DNA of 11,919 nucleotides from JAZDGX01 sp043806645 (GTDB lineage Bacteria; Eisenbacteria; RBG-16-71-46; CAIMUX01; WJJG01): assembly GCA_043806645.1 (NCBI GenBank), contig JAZDGX010000239.1:1-11919 (forward strand), read 5' to 3'. This document shows positions 1 to 7,925 of this stretch, piece after piece. Each line of letters begins with the position of its first letter. Position 1 is the first letter of the stretch. The notes below the pieces were generated by a model. That model saw nothing but the letters and a program-made list of their open reading frames with translations, ran no database searches and had not been told where the DNA came from. The position numbers were made by a program, and so were the translations under genes.

Positions 1-3000
1 AGCGCCAGGTTCTCCCAGATGTCCTTGCCTTCGTTTCGCTCCGACAGCTGGATCAGCAAGGGCAGCAGGCCGGCGATGGTCGTGCCGGTCGTCAGGAGCA
101 CCGAGCGCAGCTGAATGCGCATGCCGCTGACGATCCCATCGAGCAACAGAATCCGCCGCGTTCCTCCCGGAAGCGACCAGAGGTCGCTCGGCCCCAACCG
201 GCGCTTCTGCGGCAGCCGCGATTGCAGCTCCGGACGCGCAACGACCGCCTCTCGCACCTGGAGCCGGAAGCGGTTGATGAGGAGGATCGCGTTGTTGACC
301 ACTACTCCGAAGAGCAACACGAGTCCGATCTTGGCGGAGGAATCGAAGCTCGCGTCGGTGATCCAGAAGAGTCCGACCACGCCGATCAACGCCATCGGCA
401 CCGAGACCAACACAAGGAACGGAAGACTCAGGCTCTCGAACAGCGCGGCGAGGGTCATGAAGACGAAGAGCAGCGTCACCCAGAGGACGGTCTCCACCTC
501 CTCTTCCTCCTCCTCCGTCATCTGCTCCCCCGAGACATCCTCGGCCTTGAAGCCGTAGGGCAGTTCCAGCCCGGCCAGAACCTCCTGGATGAACGCCTGG
601 CGCATACGGTCGGTACCGATGTACTCCCAGTTGATTTGCGTGGAATAGCGCTGGTCCTCGCGGTGGATCGATCCGACGACCGGACGCGTCTCGATGTCGA
701 TCAGATCGCCCAAGCGGACCGGGCCGCGCGAGGTCGTAATCGTTTTGCGCATGACCTGGTCGTACTGGATGGCCGCCGCATCCTCGAGGGACAGCTGCAG
801 GCGCCGGTCCTCTCCGTCGATCACCATGTGCCAGGGCGTGTCGATCCCCAGCATGCGCTGCAGGTGCCCGGCCACTTCCGCCACGCTCACGTGGTAAGCC
901 TCAAGGCGTTCGCGGTCGATGCGGATGACCGTCTCGTCCGCCGCGCCGCGCTCGAACTGCTCGCCGCTGGTCAGCCGCACGTTGCGCACCCGGCGGTTGC
1001 GCTCCAGCCTCTTCATCACTCCGTCGCAGATTTCCCCCAGCGCCTTGCTGTTGTACCCGCTGACCTTGATCAGGGAGTTGCTCAGCAGGCCGCCGATGCC
1101 ACCCTTGAAGTACGGGTCGCCGAAACCTGCGATGTAGATCTGCATCCCCCCCAGTTCCTCTGCCAGCAGGATCATGCGATTGCGGAAAAGCTCGGGGTAG
1201 ACCGAGCGCAGTCGCTCGGGCGAGAAGCGCACCCGCATGTAGCCGCGGTTCTCCCAGCTCCAGGACTTCGCATGGATACCCTCGGGAAGCGGGAGCAGCT
1301 CCGCCTCGAAGAGCTTGATCGTCTCGTTCGAGAGCACGACATCGGTGCCCACCGGACGCTGGATGTAGACCATCAGCTCCTCGGGATCCTGCTGATTCCA
1401 GAAGCCCCCCTGATGGATCTCGTGCTTGAAGATGTACCCGGCACCGGCAATCAGGGCGGCGAAGAGAACCAGCGGGTACCAGGCGTGGCGCAGGTTGAAG
1501 GCGGTGATCTTCTCGATGAAGCTGACGAACAGGCCGACCAGCAGCACCAGGCCCAGCAACCCGACCACCCAGGGCCAGTGAGCGGCGAGACTCGCGAAGC
1601 CCTTGAGCACCGCGAAGATTCCCAGGCCCACCGCCCCCAGCGCCGCGGAGACGAGCAACCAGCGGCGCATGCCGCGGGCGCCGTCCTCCTGCTCGGCCGC
1701 AGGCTGGTCTGAAATCCGAGCGACGATGCGTGATGCCGGAGCGCGCAAGGCGACCGGGATCCAGAGGAAGGCGACCAGGATCGAGGCGAGCATCGCGATG
1801 CCGACGCTCGCGGCCAGCGGCCGGTAGTAGAGCGACAGGCGGCCGGAAAGCATGCTGAAGGAAAGGAAGGCGACGACCGTCGTCAGGGTCGTAGAGAATA
1901 TGGGGAAGGTGACTTCCTGGGCGCCCTGCACCAGGGCCGTCCGCGCAAGCGGAGTGGGCCGGCCGGTCAGCCGGCGGTGGATCGCGTCCAGCGTGAGGAT
2001 GCTGTTGTCGAGCAGCATGCCGAAACAGACCGTGAGGCCGCTGATCGTGATGAAGTTGACCGACATGCCCAGGAAGTAGAAGAACGACAGGCTGATCACG
2101 ACGGCGAGCAGGATGGAGGCGGTGACGATCCCGGTGAAGAGAATCTGCCGCAGGGCAATGACGAGAACCACGAACAGCAGCGCCAGGATGATCAGTGAGC
2201 GGTAGATGAGCTCGACCAGCTTGTCCTCGAGTTCCTGGCCCTGATCTTCGTCGATCTCGAAGGAGAGGGGGAAGGGCATCGCCCCCGCGATGCCGGGCAG
2301 CTCCGCCCGCAGGCGTCGGCTGACCCCCACGGCATTCTGTCCACTGCGCTTGGCGATCGTCGCCTGGATGACATTCTCGCCGTTGATGCGCACGAAATAG
2401 CCGGGGTCTTCATAGCCCCGCTCCACGCGCCCGACATGCTGCACCCGGATCGGCTGGCCGCCCACGACCGCCAGGATCGTCTGCTCCAACTCGTCCACCG
2501 ACACATCGTCGCGAACGCTGACCATCAGCTCCCGCCCCGCACGCCGCACCGGACCGCCGGGAACGATGTCGTCCATCTCGGCCAGCCGGCTGTAGACCCG
2601 GTCGACGGCCAGCCCGTAGTGCTCGAGGCGCGTGAGATCGATGTAGATGCGGATCAACGAGCCCGCGCCGCCCTGCAGTTCGGCGTCGGCGACCCCGGGA
2701 ATCGCGAGCAGGCGCGGCACGAGCCAGTCTTGTGCCTCGTCCCGCAACTGGTCGGGGGAGAGGGGAGAGATGAGGCTGACCGTGAAAAAATCGTCGGTGC
2801 GGAATTCCTCCGGCACGAAGGGAACGAGCACCGGCTGCGAAGCGGTGGCCGGCAGCCAGCGGCGCACCGCGCCGAGCTGCTCCGAAAGCTGCAGGCGGGC
2901 GAACTCGAGATTGGTGCCCCGGCGGAAGGAGACCTCGACCTGGCTATTGCCCGGATACGAATGGGCCTTGATGCGCTCGATTCCGTAGACCCCGCGGGCA

Positions 3001-3203
3001 GCCTCCTCGATGGGAATCGTGATCGACTGCTGCACCGCCGTGGGGGAGGCCCCCAGCCAGGAGGTCCGGATGGTGAGCGAAGGCAGTTCGGTCTCGGGCA
3101 TCGCCTCGAGATTCAGGCGTGGCAGCGCATAGACCCCGCAGATCATCAACGCGGCAAAGAGCATCCAGACCACGACGGGATGGTCGACGGCGAGCCGAAT
3201 CAT
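1..3203 (-). CDS. RND-family efflux permease (AcrB/MMPL-like), C-terminus off the window
   Basis: Proton-driven inner-membrane pump of the RND superfamily, working with the adaptor encoded just upstream; substrate unknown. I translated the minus strand by hand: 1067 codons without a stop, leaving at base 1. The ATG at 3203 follows a GGGAGG Shine-Dalgarno site 6 nt away. TM1 is near residues 6-28, followed by the family pattern of the first porter loop (LPSLTIRTSWLGASPTAV, then PIEEAARGVYGIERI). TM2 to TM4 span about 336-405, TM5-TM6 about 433-486, TM7 about 574-592. The second periplasmic loop follows, then TM8 after an acidic run and TM10 at GVVVNNAILLINRF (967-980). The TM4 motif is GMLLDNSIL, with D399-N400 where AcrB has D407-D408. 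TM10 has N970-N971 around the AcrB K940 position. Two extra hydrophobic segments lie at 515-533 and 545-563. Usual length is about 1020-1050 residues; this one should exceed 1080. Family assignment is firm, subfamily is not. Confidence 0.96.
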   Translation of the reverse strand, partial: MIRLAVDHPVVVWMLFAALMICGVYALPRLNLEAMPETELPSLTIRTSWLGASPTAVQQSITIPIEEAARGVYGIERIKAHSYPGNSQVEVSFRRGTNLEFARLQLSEQLGAVRRWLPATASQPVLVPFVPEEFRTDDFFTVSLISPLSPDQLRDEAQDWLVPRLLAIPGVADAELQGGAGSLIRIYIDLTRLEHYGLAVDRVYSRLAEMDDIVPGGPVRRAGRELMVSVRDDVSVDELEQTILAVVGGQPIRVQHVGRVERGYEDPGYFVRINGENVIQATIAKRSGQNAVGVSRRLRAELPGIAGAMPFPLSFEIDEDQGQELEDKLVELIYRSLIILALLFVVLVIALRQILFTGIVTASILLAVVISLSFFYFLGMSVNFITISGLTVCFGMLLDNSILTLDAIHRRLTGRPTPLARTALVQGAQEVTFPIFSTTLTTVVAFLSFSMLSGRLSLYYRPLAASVGIAMLASILVAFLWIPVALRAPASRIVARISDQPAAEQEDGARGMRRWLLVSAALGAVGLGIFAVLKGFASLAAHWPWVVGLLGLVLLVGLFVSFIEKITAFNLRHAWYPLVLFAALIAGAGYIFKHEIHQGGFWNQQDPEELMVYIQRPVGTDVVLSNETIKLFEAELLPLPEGIHAKSWSWENRGYMRVRFSPERLRSVYPELFRNRMILLAEELGGMQIYIAGFGDPYFKGGIGGLLSNSLIKVSGYNSKALGEICDGVMKRLERNRRVRNVRLTSGEQFERGAADETVIRIDRERLEAYHVSVAEVAGHLQRMLGIDTPWHMVIDGEDRRLQLSLEDAAAIQYDQVMRKTITTSRGPVRLGDLIDIETRPVVGSIHREDQRYSTQINWEYIGTDRMRQAFIQEVLAGLELPYGFKAEDVSGEQMTEEEEEEVETVLWVTLLFVFMTLAALFESLSLPFLVLVSVPMALIGVVGLFWITDASFDSSAKIGLVLLFGVVVNNAILLINRFRLQVREAVVARPELQSRLPQKRRLGPSDLWSLPGGTRRILLLDGIVSGMRIQLRSVLLTTGTTIAGLLPLLIQLSERNEGKDIWENLA

Positions 3204-3255
3204 CCCCACCCTCCCGCTTCCAACTCCGTGACGGGGCGGCCGAAGGTGGCACCGA

Positions 3256-4563
3256 TCATCGGCCGGATTCCGGCTGCCCAAGGCCCTCGACGGCCTGCAT
3301 GCCCCAGCGATCCTCCGGCGGCCGCACGCGCCGGATCTTCAGTTTGGCCTCATGGGCCAGGGTGAGATGATCGCTTACGACAACCTGCTCGCCGGGCGCC
3401 AGCGAGCCCCCGCTATGCACGGCGCGAATCTCCACCCAACGGTCGTTTTCCAGCCCGGTATCCACGTACAGCCATTGCGCGTGATCCTCGACCACCTTGA
3501 ATACGAGCGCGCGCTCGTCGCGCGTCAGCACCGCATCCTTCGGCACGAGCAGGAGGTCGGGGTGAACCCAGCCCGCGATCTCACCCCGCACGAACATGCC
3601 GGGCCGGTAGCGACCCGCGGGGTTCGCGAAACGCACGAGCACCTCGCAGGTGCGGCTGGACGCCTCGAGATAGGGACTGATCACGTCGACCTCGGCCTGC
3701 AGCGTATCGCCCGTCGCCGGCACGGCCAGCAGAACCGGCCGCCCCTCGTCGAGATTGCCGAGATCCGCCTCCAGGACATTGAGCGCAGCTTCCAGCCGCT
3801 GGTTGTCGTAGATCGTGCAAATGGGAGTATTGAGCGAGACGATTTCGCCCGCCACGACATCCACTCCCTCGACCATGCCACCCCAGGGCGCGCGGATTTC
3901 GGTGTACTCGAGCTCCAGGCGGGCGCGCTCCTCCGCCAGGCGCGCCTCGGCGAGGCCCGTGCGCTGCTCGAAGACCTGCTGCCGGAAGGCGCCCTCCTCG
4001 AGCGCGGCCAGTTCCAGTGCGAGCAACCGTGCGCGGTACTCCTCCTGGCCCAGACGGCCCGACTGGTGGTCCTGCTCCAAAGCCGCGCGTTGCTCGGTGA
4101 AGCGTGCCAGGGCCTCGGCGTTGACGCCGACCGTGTCGGATTCCGCGGCGACCTGCGTCAGTGCCCGCACGTGACGATAGTGGCTGTCTTCCAGGGACAG
4201 GGAGTAGGGACGGGGATCGATCCGCGCCAGGACCTGCCCCGCCTTGACCCGCTCGCCATCGCGGACAGCGACGGCGGTCAGCTCGCCCGAAATCTTGGTG
4301 CGCACCTGGACGGAACGGGGCGTGCGGATCGTACCGTCGGCATAGATCGATCGCACCAGGGTTCCCCGCCGCACGGTCCCGGCTTCGACGCTGATCGACT
4401 TCTCCTGCTTCGCCTCCGCGGAGGCCGTATCCGCGCCAGCGGCCGGCGTGGCCGCCACGGCGGTGCTGTCCGCGTCCCCGCCCGCCTGGCGCGGCCCGCA
4501 GCCCTGCACGACCCATCCACCCGCGGCGAAGAGGAGCCCAAGGGCAGCCCACCTGCACCGCAT
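3256..4563 (-). CDS. RND periplasmic adaptor (membrane fusion protein), lipoprotein
   Basis: Adaptor linking the inner-membrane RND pump to an outer-membrane channel (HlyD/AcrA/CusB class), 435 aa from the start chosen here. It begins with a lipoprotein signal (MRCRWAALGL..., lipobox VVQGC, lipidated Cys22). A low-complexity Ala/Gly/Asp/Thr linker follows (about 24-55). The first half of the lipoyl domain is about 85-117 (VRTKISGELTAVAVRDGERV), an Ala/Glu/Leu/Arg-rich alpha-hairpin about 125-218, and the second half about 218-252 (YTEIRAPWGGMVEGV). Beta-barrel and membrane-proximal domains complete it (PGMFVRGEI about 321-329, LLVPKDAVL about 338-346). It ends 52 nt before the permease start, so the two are surely co-transcribed. 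The frame is open further upstream to an ATG at 4692, but that start lacks a good Shine-Dalgarno site and would put 43 Arg-rich residues before the signal peptide. I prefer ATG 4563, which has a close, weak AGG. The start is the main uncertainty. Confidence 0.93.
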   Translation of the reverse strand: MRCRWAALGLLFAAGGWVVQGCGPRQAGGDADSTAVAATPAAGADTASAEAKQEKSISVEAGTVRRGTLVRSIYADGTIRTPRSVQVRTKISGELTAVAVRDGERVKAGQVLARIDPRPYSLSLEDSHYRHVRALTQVAAESDTVGVNAEALARFTEQRAALEQDHQSGRLGQEEYRARLLALELAALEEGAFRQQVFEQRTGLAEARLAEERARLELEYTEIRAPWGGMVEGVDVVAGEIVSLNTPICTIYDNQRLEAALNVLEADLGNLDEGRPVLLAVPATGDTLQAEVDVISPYLEASSRTCEVLVRFANPAGRYRPGMFVRGEIAGWVHPDLLLVPKDAVLTRDERALVFKVVEDHAQWLYVDTGLENDRWVEIRAVHSGGSLAPGEQVVVSDHLTLAHEAKLKIRRVRPPEDRWGMQAVEGLGQPESGR

Positions 4564-4717
4564 TACCTGCCATGGCGCCTGCCGCCGCCCCGCATCGTCG
4601 TTCGATCTCGGCACTTCCTTAGCCCCCCGCGTGCGAGCTGGTCGGGCGCGCACGCTCCTTCGGTAGACCTCTTCCGGAGCCGGAACGTTCATCCGCGCCC
4701 GGCGCGAGCCGGCCGCG

Positions 4718-5995
4718 CTACTCAGCCGCCATCCCGTAGCAGATCACTTCCATGGGCGTCGCCGCTTCACCCTCCGCGTCTGAGGCGACGCCCTGCATCG
4801 CCCGGAAGCTCGAGAGCGCCTGAGTGACGACGATGACGCGGTCGTCTCCCACGAAGTAGACGGCGTCCTGGCGCGGATCTCCCGGTGCCAGCAGTGCGAT
4901 CTGACGCCGCAACTTGCCGGCAGAGTCAAAGACGTCGATGACGGTGAGCGCGCCGGCAGGACGCTCGCTGTCGCCCTGCGTCGTCCGCACCCACAGCTCG
5001 CCGTTGGCCCGGCAGTGCATGGCGGTGATGGTCGGCTCGGTGTCGAGAATGACAATGTCGCGCGCCTGAGTAGGGTAGTTGCGGGCGAGCGCCTGAATGA
5101 GCAGCCTCGCCTCGGCCTTCTCCGCCGCGTTGCGCTGGTAGGGCGCGCACTCGCGCTCGATGATCCGTTCGAGCACGCCGTCGGGCTGGCGCACTTCGAT
5201 GCGATAGGCCTCGCGCTCGGGAGCGCCGAAGATCCGCCCGTCGCGCGCCATGTCCCACCGGCCGCTCCAGACGAAATCGAATCCATCCTCGGACGCCACG
5301 AAGTCGGAGTAGTTGATCTGATGCGACTTCGTGAAATAGCGGACCTTCTCCGCACCTTGCTCGTCGATGCCGGAGAGGAAGTACTCCTGATCGCTGAGCC
5401 CCTGGCCGGCGAAACTCATGCGGATGCCCGCAACGGCCAGGTGCGGGCCCTGGCCGCGCCCCGCAACGAGCACGCCGAAAGAGCCCTGGCTGGGATCGCT
5501 CCCGCCGAAGGAGAAGCCTCCCGCGGGAATCCCCTTGAGATCCAAATAGACCGCCTTGCCGGGAAAGCTTTGCAGCAGCGCGATCCGGTCGCCGGGCAGG
5601 AGGAACATGTCGCCGGCTCCGCGGATCTCTCCCGGGCCGTCGCCCTCACCGGCCAGCGTGCGCAGCAACGTCCCGTCCGGTCCGAACACATGCACTTGAT
5701 TGAGTTGGCTGTCGAGCAGGTACAGATTGCCTTCCCGGTCGGCAAGCACCTGTCCGATCACGCCAAAGAAGACACCCTCGCTCTCGCCTCCCAGACGCCA
5801 GCGCTCTTCGAGCGCGACTTGGCGCAGACCTCCCGGAGCCAGCGCGGGATTGGCCACGCGCGGCGGCGCGCCGCCCAGCTGCGCTTGCGCGGCGGAGCCG
5901 GACCAGAGCAGCAGCAAGCCGGCGCAGAAGCCCAGGACGCCGCGGGCACCCGCCAGAGAAGACCCGGGACGTCCGGGGAACACGATTCGGTTCAT
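4718..5995 (-). CDS. secreted 6-bladed beta-propeller protein (second copy)
   Basis: Extracytoplasmic NHL/6-bladed beta-propeller-like protein of 425 aa; function unknown, possibly ligand or partner binding. The ATG at 5995 follows AAGGAGG with a 4-nt spacer, a very strong site. A long Sec signal peptide covers about 1-38 (hydrophobic core VLGFCAGLLLLW, cleavage near AQA). Blade-like strands follow: DREGNLYLLDSQLNQVHVFG, then RTLAGEGDGPGEIR, GDRIALLQSFPGK and GGSDPSQGSFGVLVAG. Later come REAYRIEVRQPDG, ERIIEREC and NGELWVRTTQGD. The last residues include PMEVICYGMAAE. The whole chain is visibly homologous to the protein of the gene immediately upstream (6047-7282), so this is a tandem duplication. 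It begins 51 nt after that gene and is followed 154 nt later by the adaptor, fitting one operon. No catalytic motif is recognisable. Family call is confident, role is open. Confidence 0.88.
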   Translation of the reverse strand: MNRIVFPGRPGSSLAGARGVLGFCAGLLLLWSGSAAQAQLGGAPPRVANPALAPGGLRQVALEERWRLGGESEGVFFGVIGQVLADREGNLYLLDSQLNQVHVFGPDGTLLRTLAGEGDGPGEIRGAGDMFLLPGDRIALLQSFPGKAVYLDLKGIPAGGFSFGGSDPSQGSFGVLVAGRGQGPHLAVAGIRMSFAGQGLSDQEYFLSGIDEQGAEKVRYFTKSHQINYSDFVASEDGFDFVWSGRWDMARDGRIFGAPEREAYRIEVRQPDGVLERIIERECAPYQRNAAEKAEARLLIQALARNYPTQARDIVILDTEPTITAMHCRANGELWVRTTQGDSERPAGALTVIDVFDSAGKLRRQIALLAPGDPRQDAVYFVGDDRVIVVTQALSSFRAMQGVASDAEGEAATPMEVICYGMAAE

Positions 5996-6046
5996 CCTTC
6001 CTCCTTCGACAGGGTCAAACCAACCGCAGGGAGGGGGAGACGCGCG

Positions 6047-7282
6047 CTAGCCGGCGATCCGGTAGTAGACCGCCTCCATCGGTGCGGGCTCTTCGCCCTC
6101 GGCCGTTTCCAGGGTCGCACCCTGCATGCTTACCGCGGCATCCGCGAGCCCCTTGACCAGGAGCATGTGCCCGCTTCCCGCGAAGAAAAGCCCGTCCTCG
6201 ATACCGTCGCCGTCGCATGCCACCGCGACCTGTCGAGAGAAGTCGCCCTGCTTGTCGAAAACGTCGAAGGTCACCATGATCCCGGCCGGCTGCCCGTGAA
6301 TGCTGCGGCTGCTTGCCACCCAGAGCTCGCCGTTGGGGCGCGCATGGATCGACGTGATCGCGGGCTCGGTCTTCTCGAGGTTCATCTCGACTTCGATGGG
6401 AATCTGCCGCGTCTGCGCCTCGGCCACCGCCTCGACACGGGCCATTTCCTTTTCGGTCCGCGGGCGGGGCTCGAAGGCGCGCTCGATCACGCGCACCAGT
6501 TTCCCCTCGGGGCTGTAGACCTGGATCACGTACGCATCCCGCTCGGGCGCGGCATAGACCTCGCCCTGCGGGCCCACCGCCCAACGGCGGGGATAGACGA
6601 AGTACTGATCCTTCTCCACGATCTTGAAGTTCTGGAAGTCGAGGACGCTCTTGCGTTCGAGGTAGCGGGTCCGCTCGACGCCCTCGAGCGTGAAGCTGGC
6701 CAGAAAGCTCGTGCGATCCTGACTTGTCTCGCGCGTCGCGAGGTGGATGCCGGCCAGGACGAGGTTGCCTCCGGCGGCGCTGCCGTCGAGGAGCACCATA
6801 AACCCGCCCGCCGTGGGATCCGTGCCTCCTACCGTGATCGTCCCGCCCGGATTGCCCTCCCGATCGACGGTGACGACCTTTCCCGGAAACGCCTGCACCA
6901 GACCGAGGCGGCCGTCGGGAAGGAAGAAGAGGTCGGTAGGCGTGCGCACTTCTCCCGGCCCTTCGCCTTCGCGGCTGAGCGTCTTCACCTGTTCCCCGGC
7001 GGGGGAGTAGACCTGCACTTCAGAGAGCTGGGTGTCGAGCAGGTAGACATTGCCAGACTCGTCGACGATGGCTTGAGTGATGAGCCCAAAGAGCGCCTCG
7101 CCGTCGGGACCGCCTGCACTCCAGACCTTCTCCAAACGCAGAGTCTGTGCTTCCAGCTTGGGCTTGTCCTTGTTCACGACATGCTCGACTCCATCCGTCG
7201 TCACATGCTCGCCCGCCCAAGCCGGCGCAGCCAGACACAGCGTTCCCACCAGCGCGGCCCACATCCAGGCTCTCGAAATCAT
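6047..7282 (-). CDS. secreted 6-bladed beta-propeller protein (first copy)
   Basis: First gene of the pump operon, an exported protein of 411 aa with a 6-bladed beta-propeller fold expected from its repeat pattern; biological role unknown. The ATG at 7282 is preceded by AAAGGGGG with a 5-nt spacer and starts a clean Sec signal peptide (MISRAWMWAALVG..., cleavage after AWA at residue 23). The frame stays open upstream to a GTG at 7477, but those 65 codons would place an Arg/Gly-rich leader before the signal peptide, so I reject that start. Blade motifs parallel the paralogue: DESGNVYLLDTQLSEVQVYS, LSREGEGPGEVR, GRLGLVQAFPGK, GGTDPTAGGFMVLLDG, ERDAYVIQVYSPEG, PNGELWVASS and a C-terminal PMEAVYYRIAG. 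The conserved ends in both copies suggest two full-length working proteins, not one gene and a relic. Confidence 0.88.
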   Translation of the reverse strand: MISRAWMWAALVGTLCLAAPAWAGEHVTTDGVEHVVNKDKPKLEAQTLRLEKVWSAGGPDGEALFGLITQAIVDESGNVYLLDTQLSEVQVYSPAGEQVKTLSREGEGPGEVRTPTDLFFLPDGRLGLVQAFPGKVVTVDREGNPGGTITVGGTDPTAGGFMVLLDGSAAGGNLVLAGIHLATRETSQDRTSFLASFTLEGVERTRYLERKSVLDFQNFKIVEKDQYFVYPRRWAVGPQGEVYAAPERDAYVIQVYSPEGKLVRVIERAFEPRPRTEKEMARVEAVAEAQTRQIPIEVEMNLEKTEPAITSIHARPNGELWVASSRSIHGQPAGIMVTFDVFDKQGDFSRQVAVACDGDGIEDGLFFAGSGHMLLVKGLADAAVSMQGATLETAEGEEPAPMEAVYYRIAG

Positions 7283-7639
7283 GCCAACCCCCTTTGACCG
7301 GGCGCCCGCCGGTATGCCCGGCCGGCCCTCCGGCAAGCTGCGGCCCGTTGGAACCAATCCCTCCACGGGACAGTCGATTTCCCGCCGCCATCCACGTCCG
7401 AGACAGCGCCACCCCGAGACGGCAGCCCCGCGAGAAGCGGCCCGTATCTCAACCCTCATACGCGCTACCGACGCCACCTGTTACCACCCGCCAACGCCCA
7501 CGACGCTGGGGCAACCAGCGTAGCCCATCTGCGGCTCCGCTGCATCCGCTCAGAGGCGGGGGCTGCTGCTCAGAGCCGGGCTGCCGCGGTCGAAGTGGGT
7601 CCCCGGGGGGGTTGGCGGGTTCGCTCGGATTGCACGTCG

Positions 7640-7655
7640 CATAAGAATCATTATG
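7640..7655. promoter_or_regulatory. AT-rich inverted repeat, possible operator
   Basis: Arms CATAA and TTATG form a perfect 5-bp inverted repeat around the 6-nt spacer GAATCA, in an AT-rich pocket inside otherwise very GC-rich DNA. The right half, AATCATTATG, matches half of the classical Fur-box 19-mer at 9 of 10 positions; the left half fits poorly (about 12 of 19 overall by my alignment). It lies about 360 bp upstream of the first propeller gene. It may be a regulator site or part of a promoter. Assignment to any regulator is speculative. Confidence 0.3.
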
Positions 7656-7787
7656 TAAACCTGCATCCATCCAGCCGCACCAAACGCCTACTGAATGCCA
7701 AACCTTCCCCCGGCCCATCCCTCCGCACTCCTCTCCCGACCCGAGCCCCCTGCCCGCGCGTTCTGCACGGATGGACGGCTACGGCAT

Positions 7788-7804
7788 TGCGAATCGCATT
7801 CGCA
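7788..7804. repeat. 7-bp perfect inverted repeat, 3-nt spacer
   Basis: TGCGAAT and ATTCGCA are exact reverse complements separated by CGC. It could be a dimeric-regulator operator or a small RNA hairpin. It lies over 500 bp from the nearest downstream minus-strand gene and about 500 bp from the plus-strand terminator at 8292-8324, so its target is unclear. Confidence 0.35.
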
Positions 7805-7823
7805 GATCTCCGGTCCGCAGCCA

Positions 7824-7844
7824 CTCGCGCGCCAAACGCGCGGG
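7824..7844. repeat. GC hairpin with CCAAA loop
   Basis: The arms CGCGCG at 7826-7831 and 7837-7842 pair perfectly around the loop CCAAA, with two more pairs outside (one a G-U wobble if read as plus-strand RNA). No T-tract follows on either strand, so this is not an intrinsic terminator. Given the base composition, some such hairpins are expected by chance. Confidence 0.3.
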
Positions 7845-7882
7845 AGAGTCACGCCCTTCGAACTCTGCTCTCCGTCAGCGGC

Positions 7883-7925
7883 GTTGCAGGCGCGACCAGC
7901 CGACATGCAGGCCGCTGCCTGCAAC
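7883..7925. repeat. 9-bp perfect inverted repeat with 25-nt loop
   Basis: GTTGCAGGC at 7883-7891 is the exact reverse complement of GCCTGCAAC at 7917-7925. The loop itself contains another TGCAGG at 7906-7911. It is the longest perfect inverted repeat I see in the 7283-8200 stretch. It may be an RNA stem-loop or a by-product of the CCTGCA/TGCAGG hexamer repeats that cluster here. Confidence 0.4.

Noticed and set aside
222..1712. 496-codon plus-strand frame
   Set aside because: It lies antisense to the RND permease, whose frame is continuous over the same bases and matches family motifs throughout.
3352..4827. 491-codon plus-strand frame
   Set aside because: Antisense to the adaptor gene and the propeller 3' end; no recognisable domain.
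5015..7297. 760-codon open frame on the plus strand opposite both propeller genes
   Set aside because: It is antisense to two genes with signal peptides, family motifs and strong ribosome sites. High GC makes long antisense frames common, and its His/Arg/Leu-rich product shows no domain.
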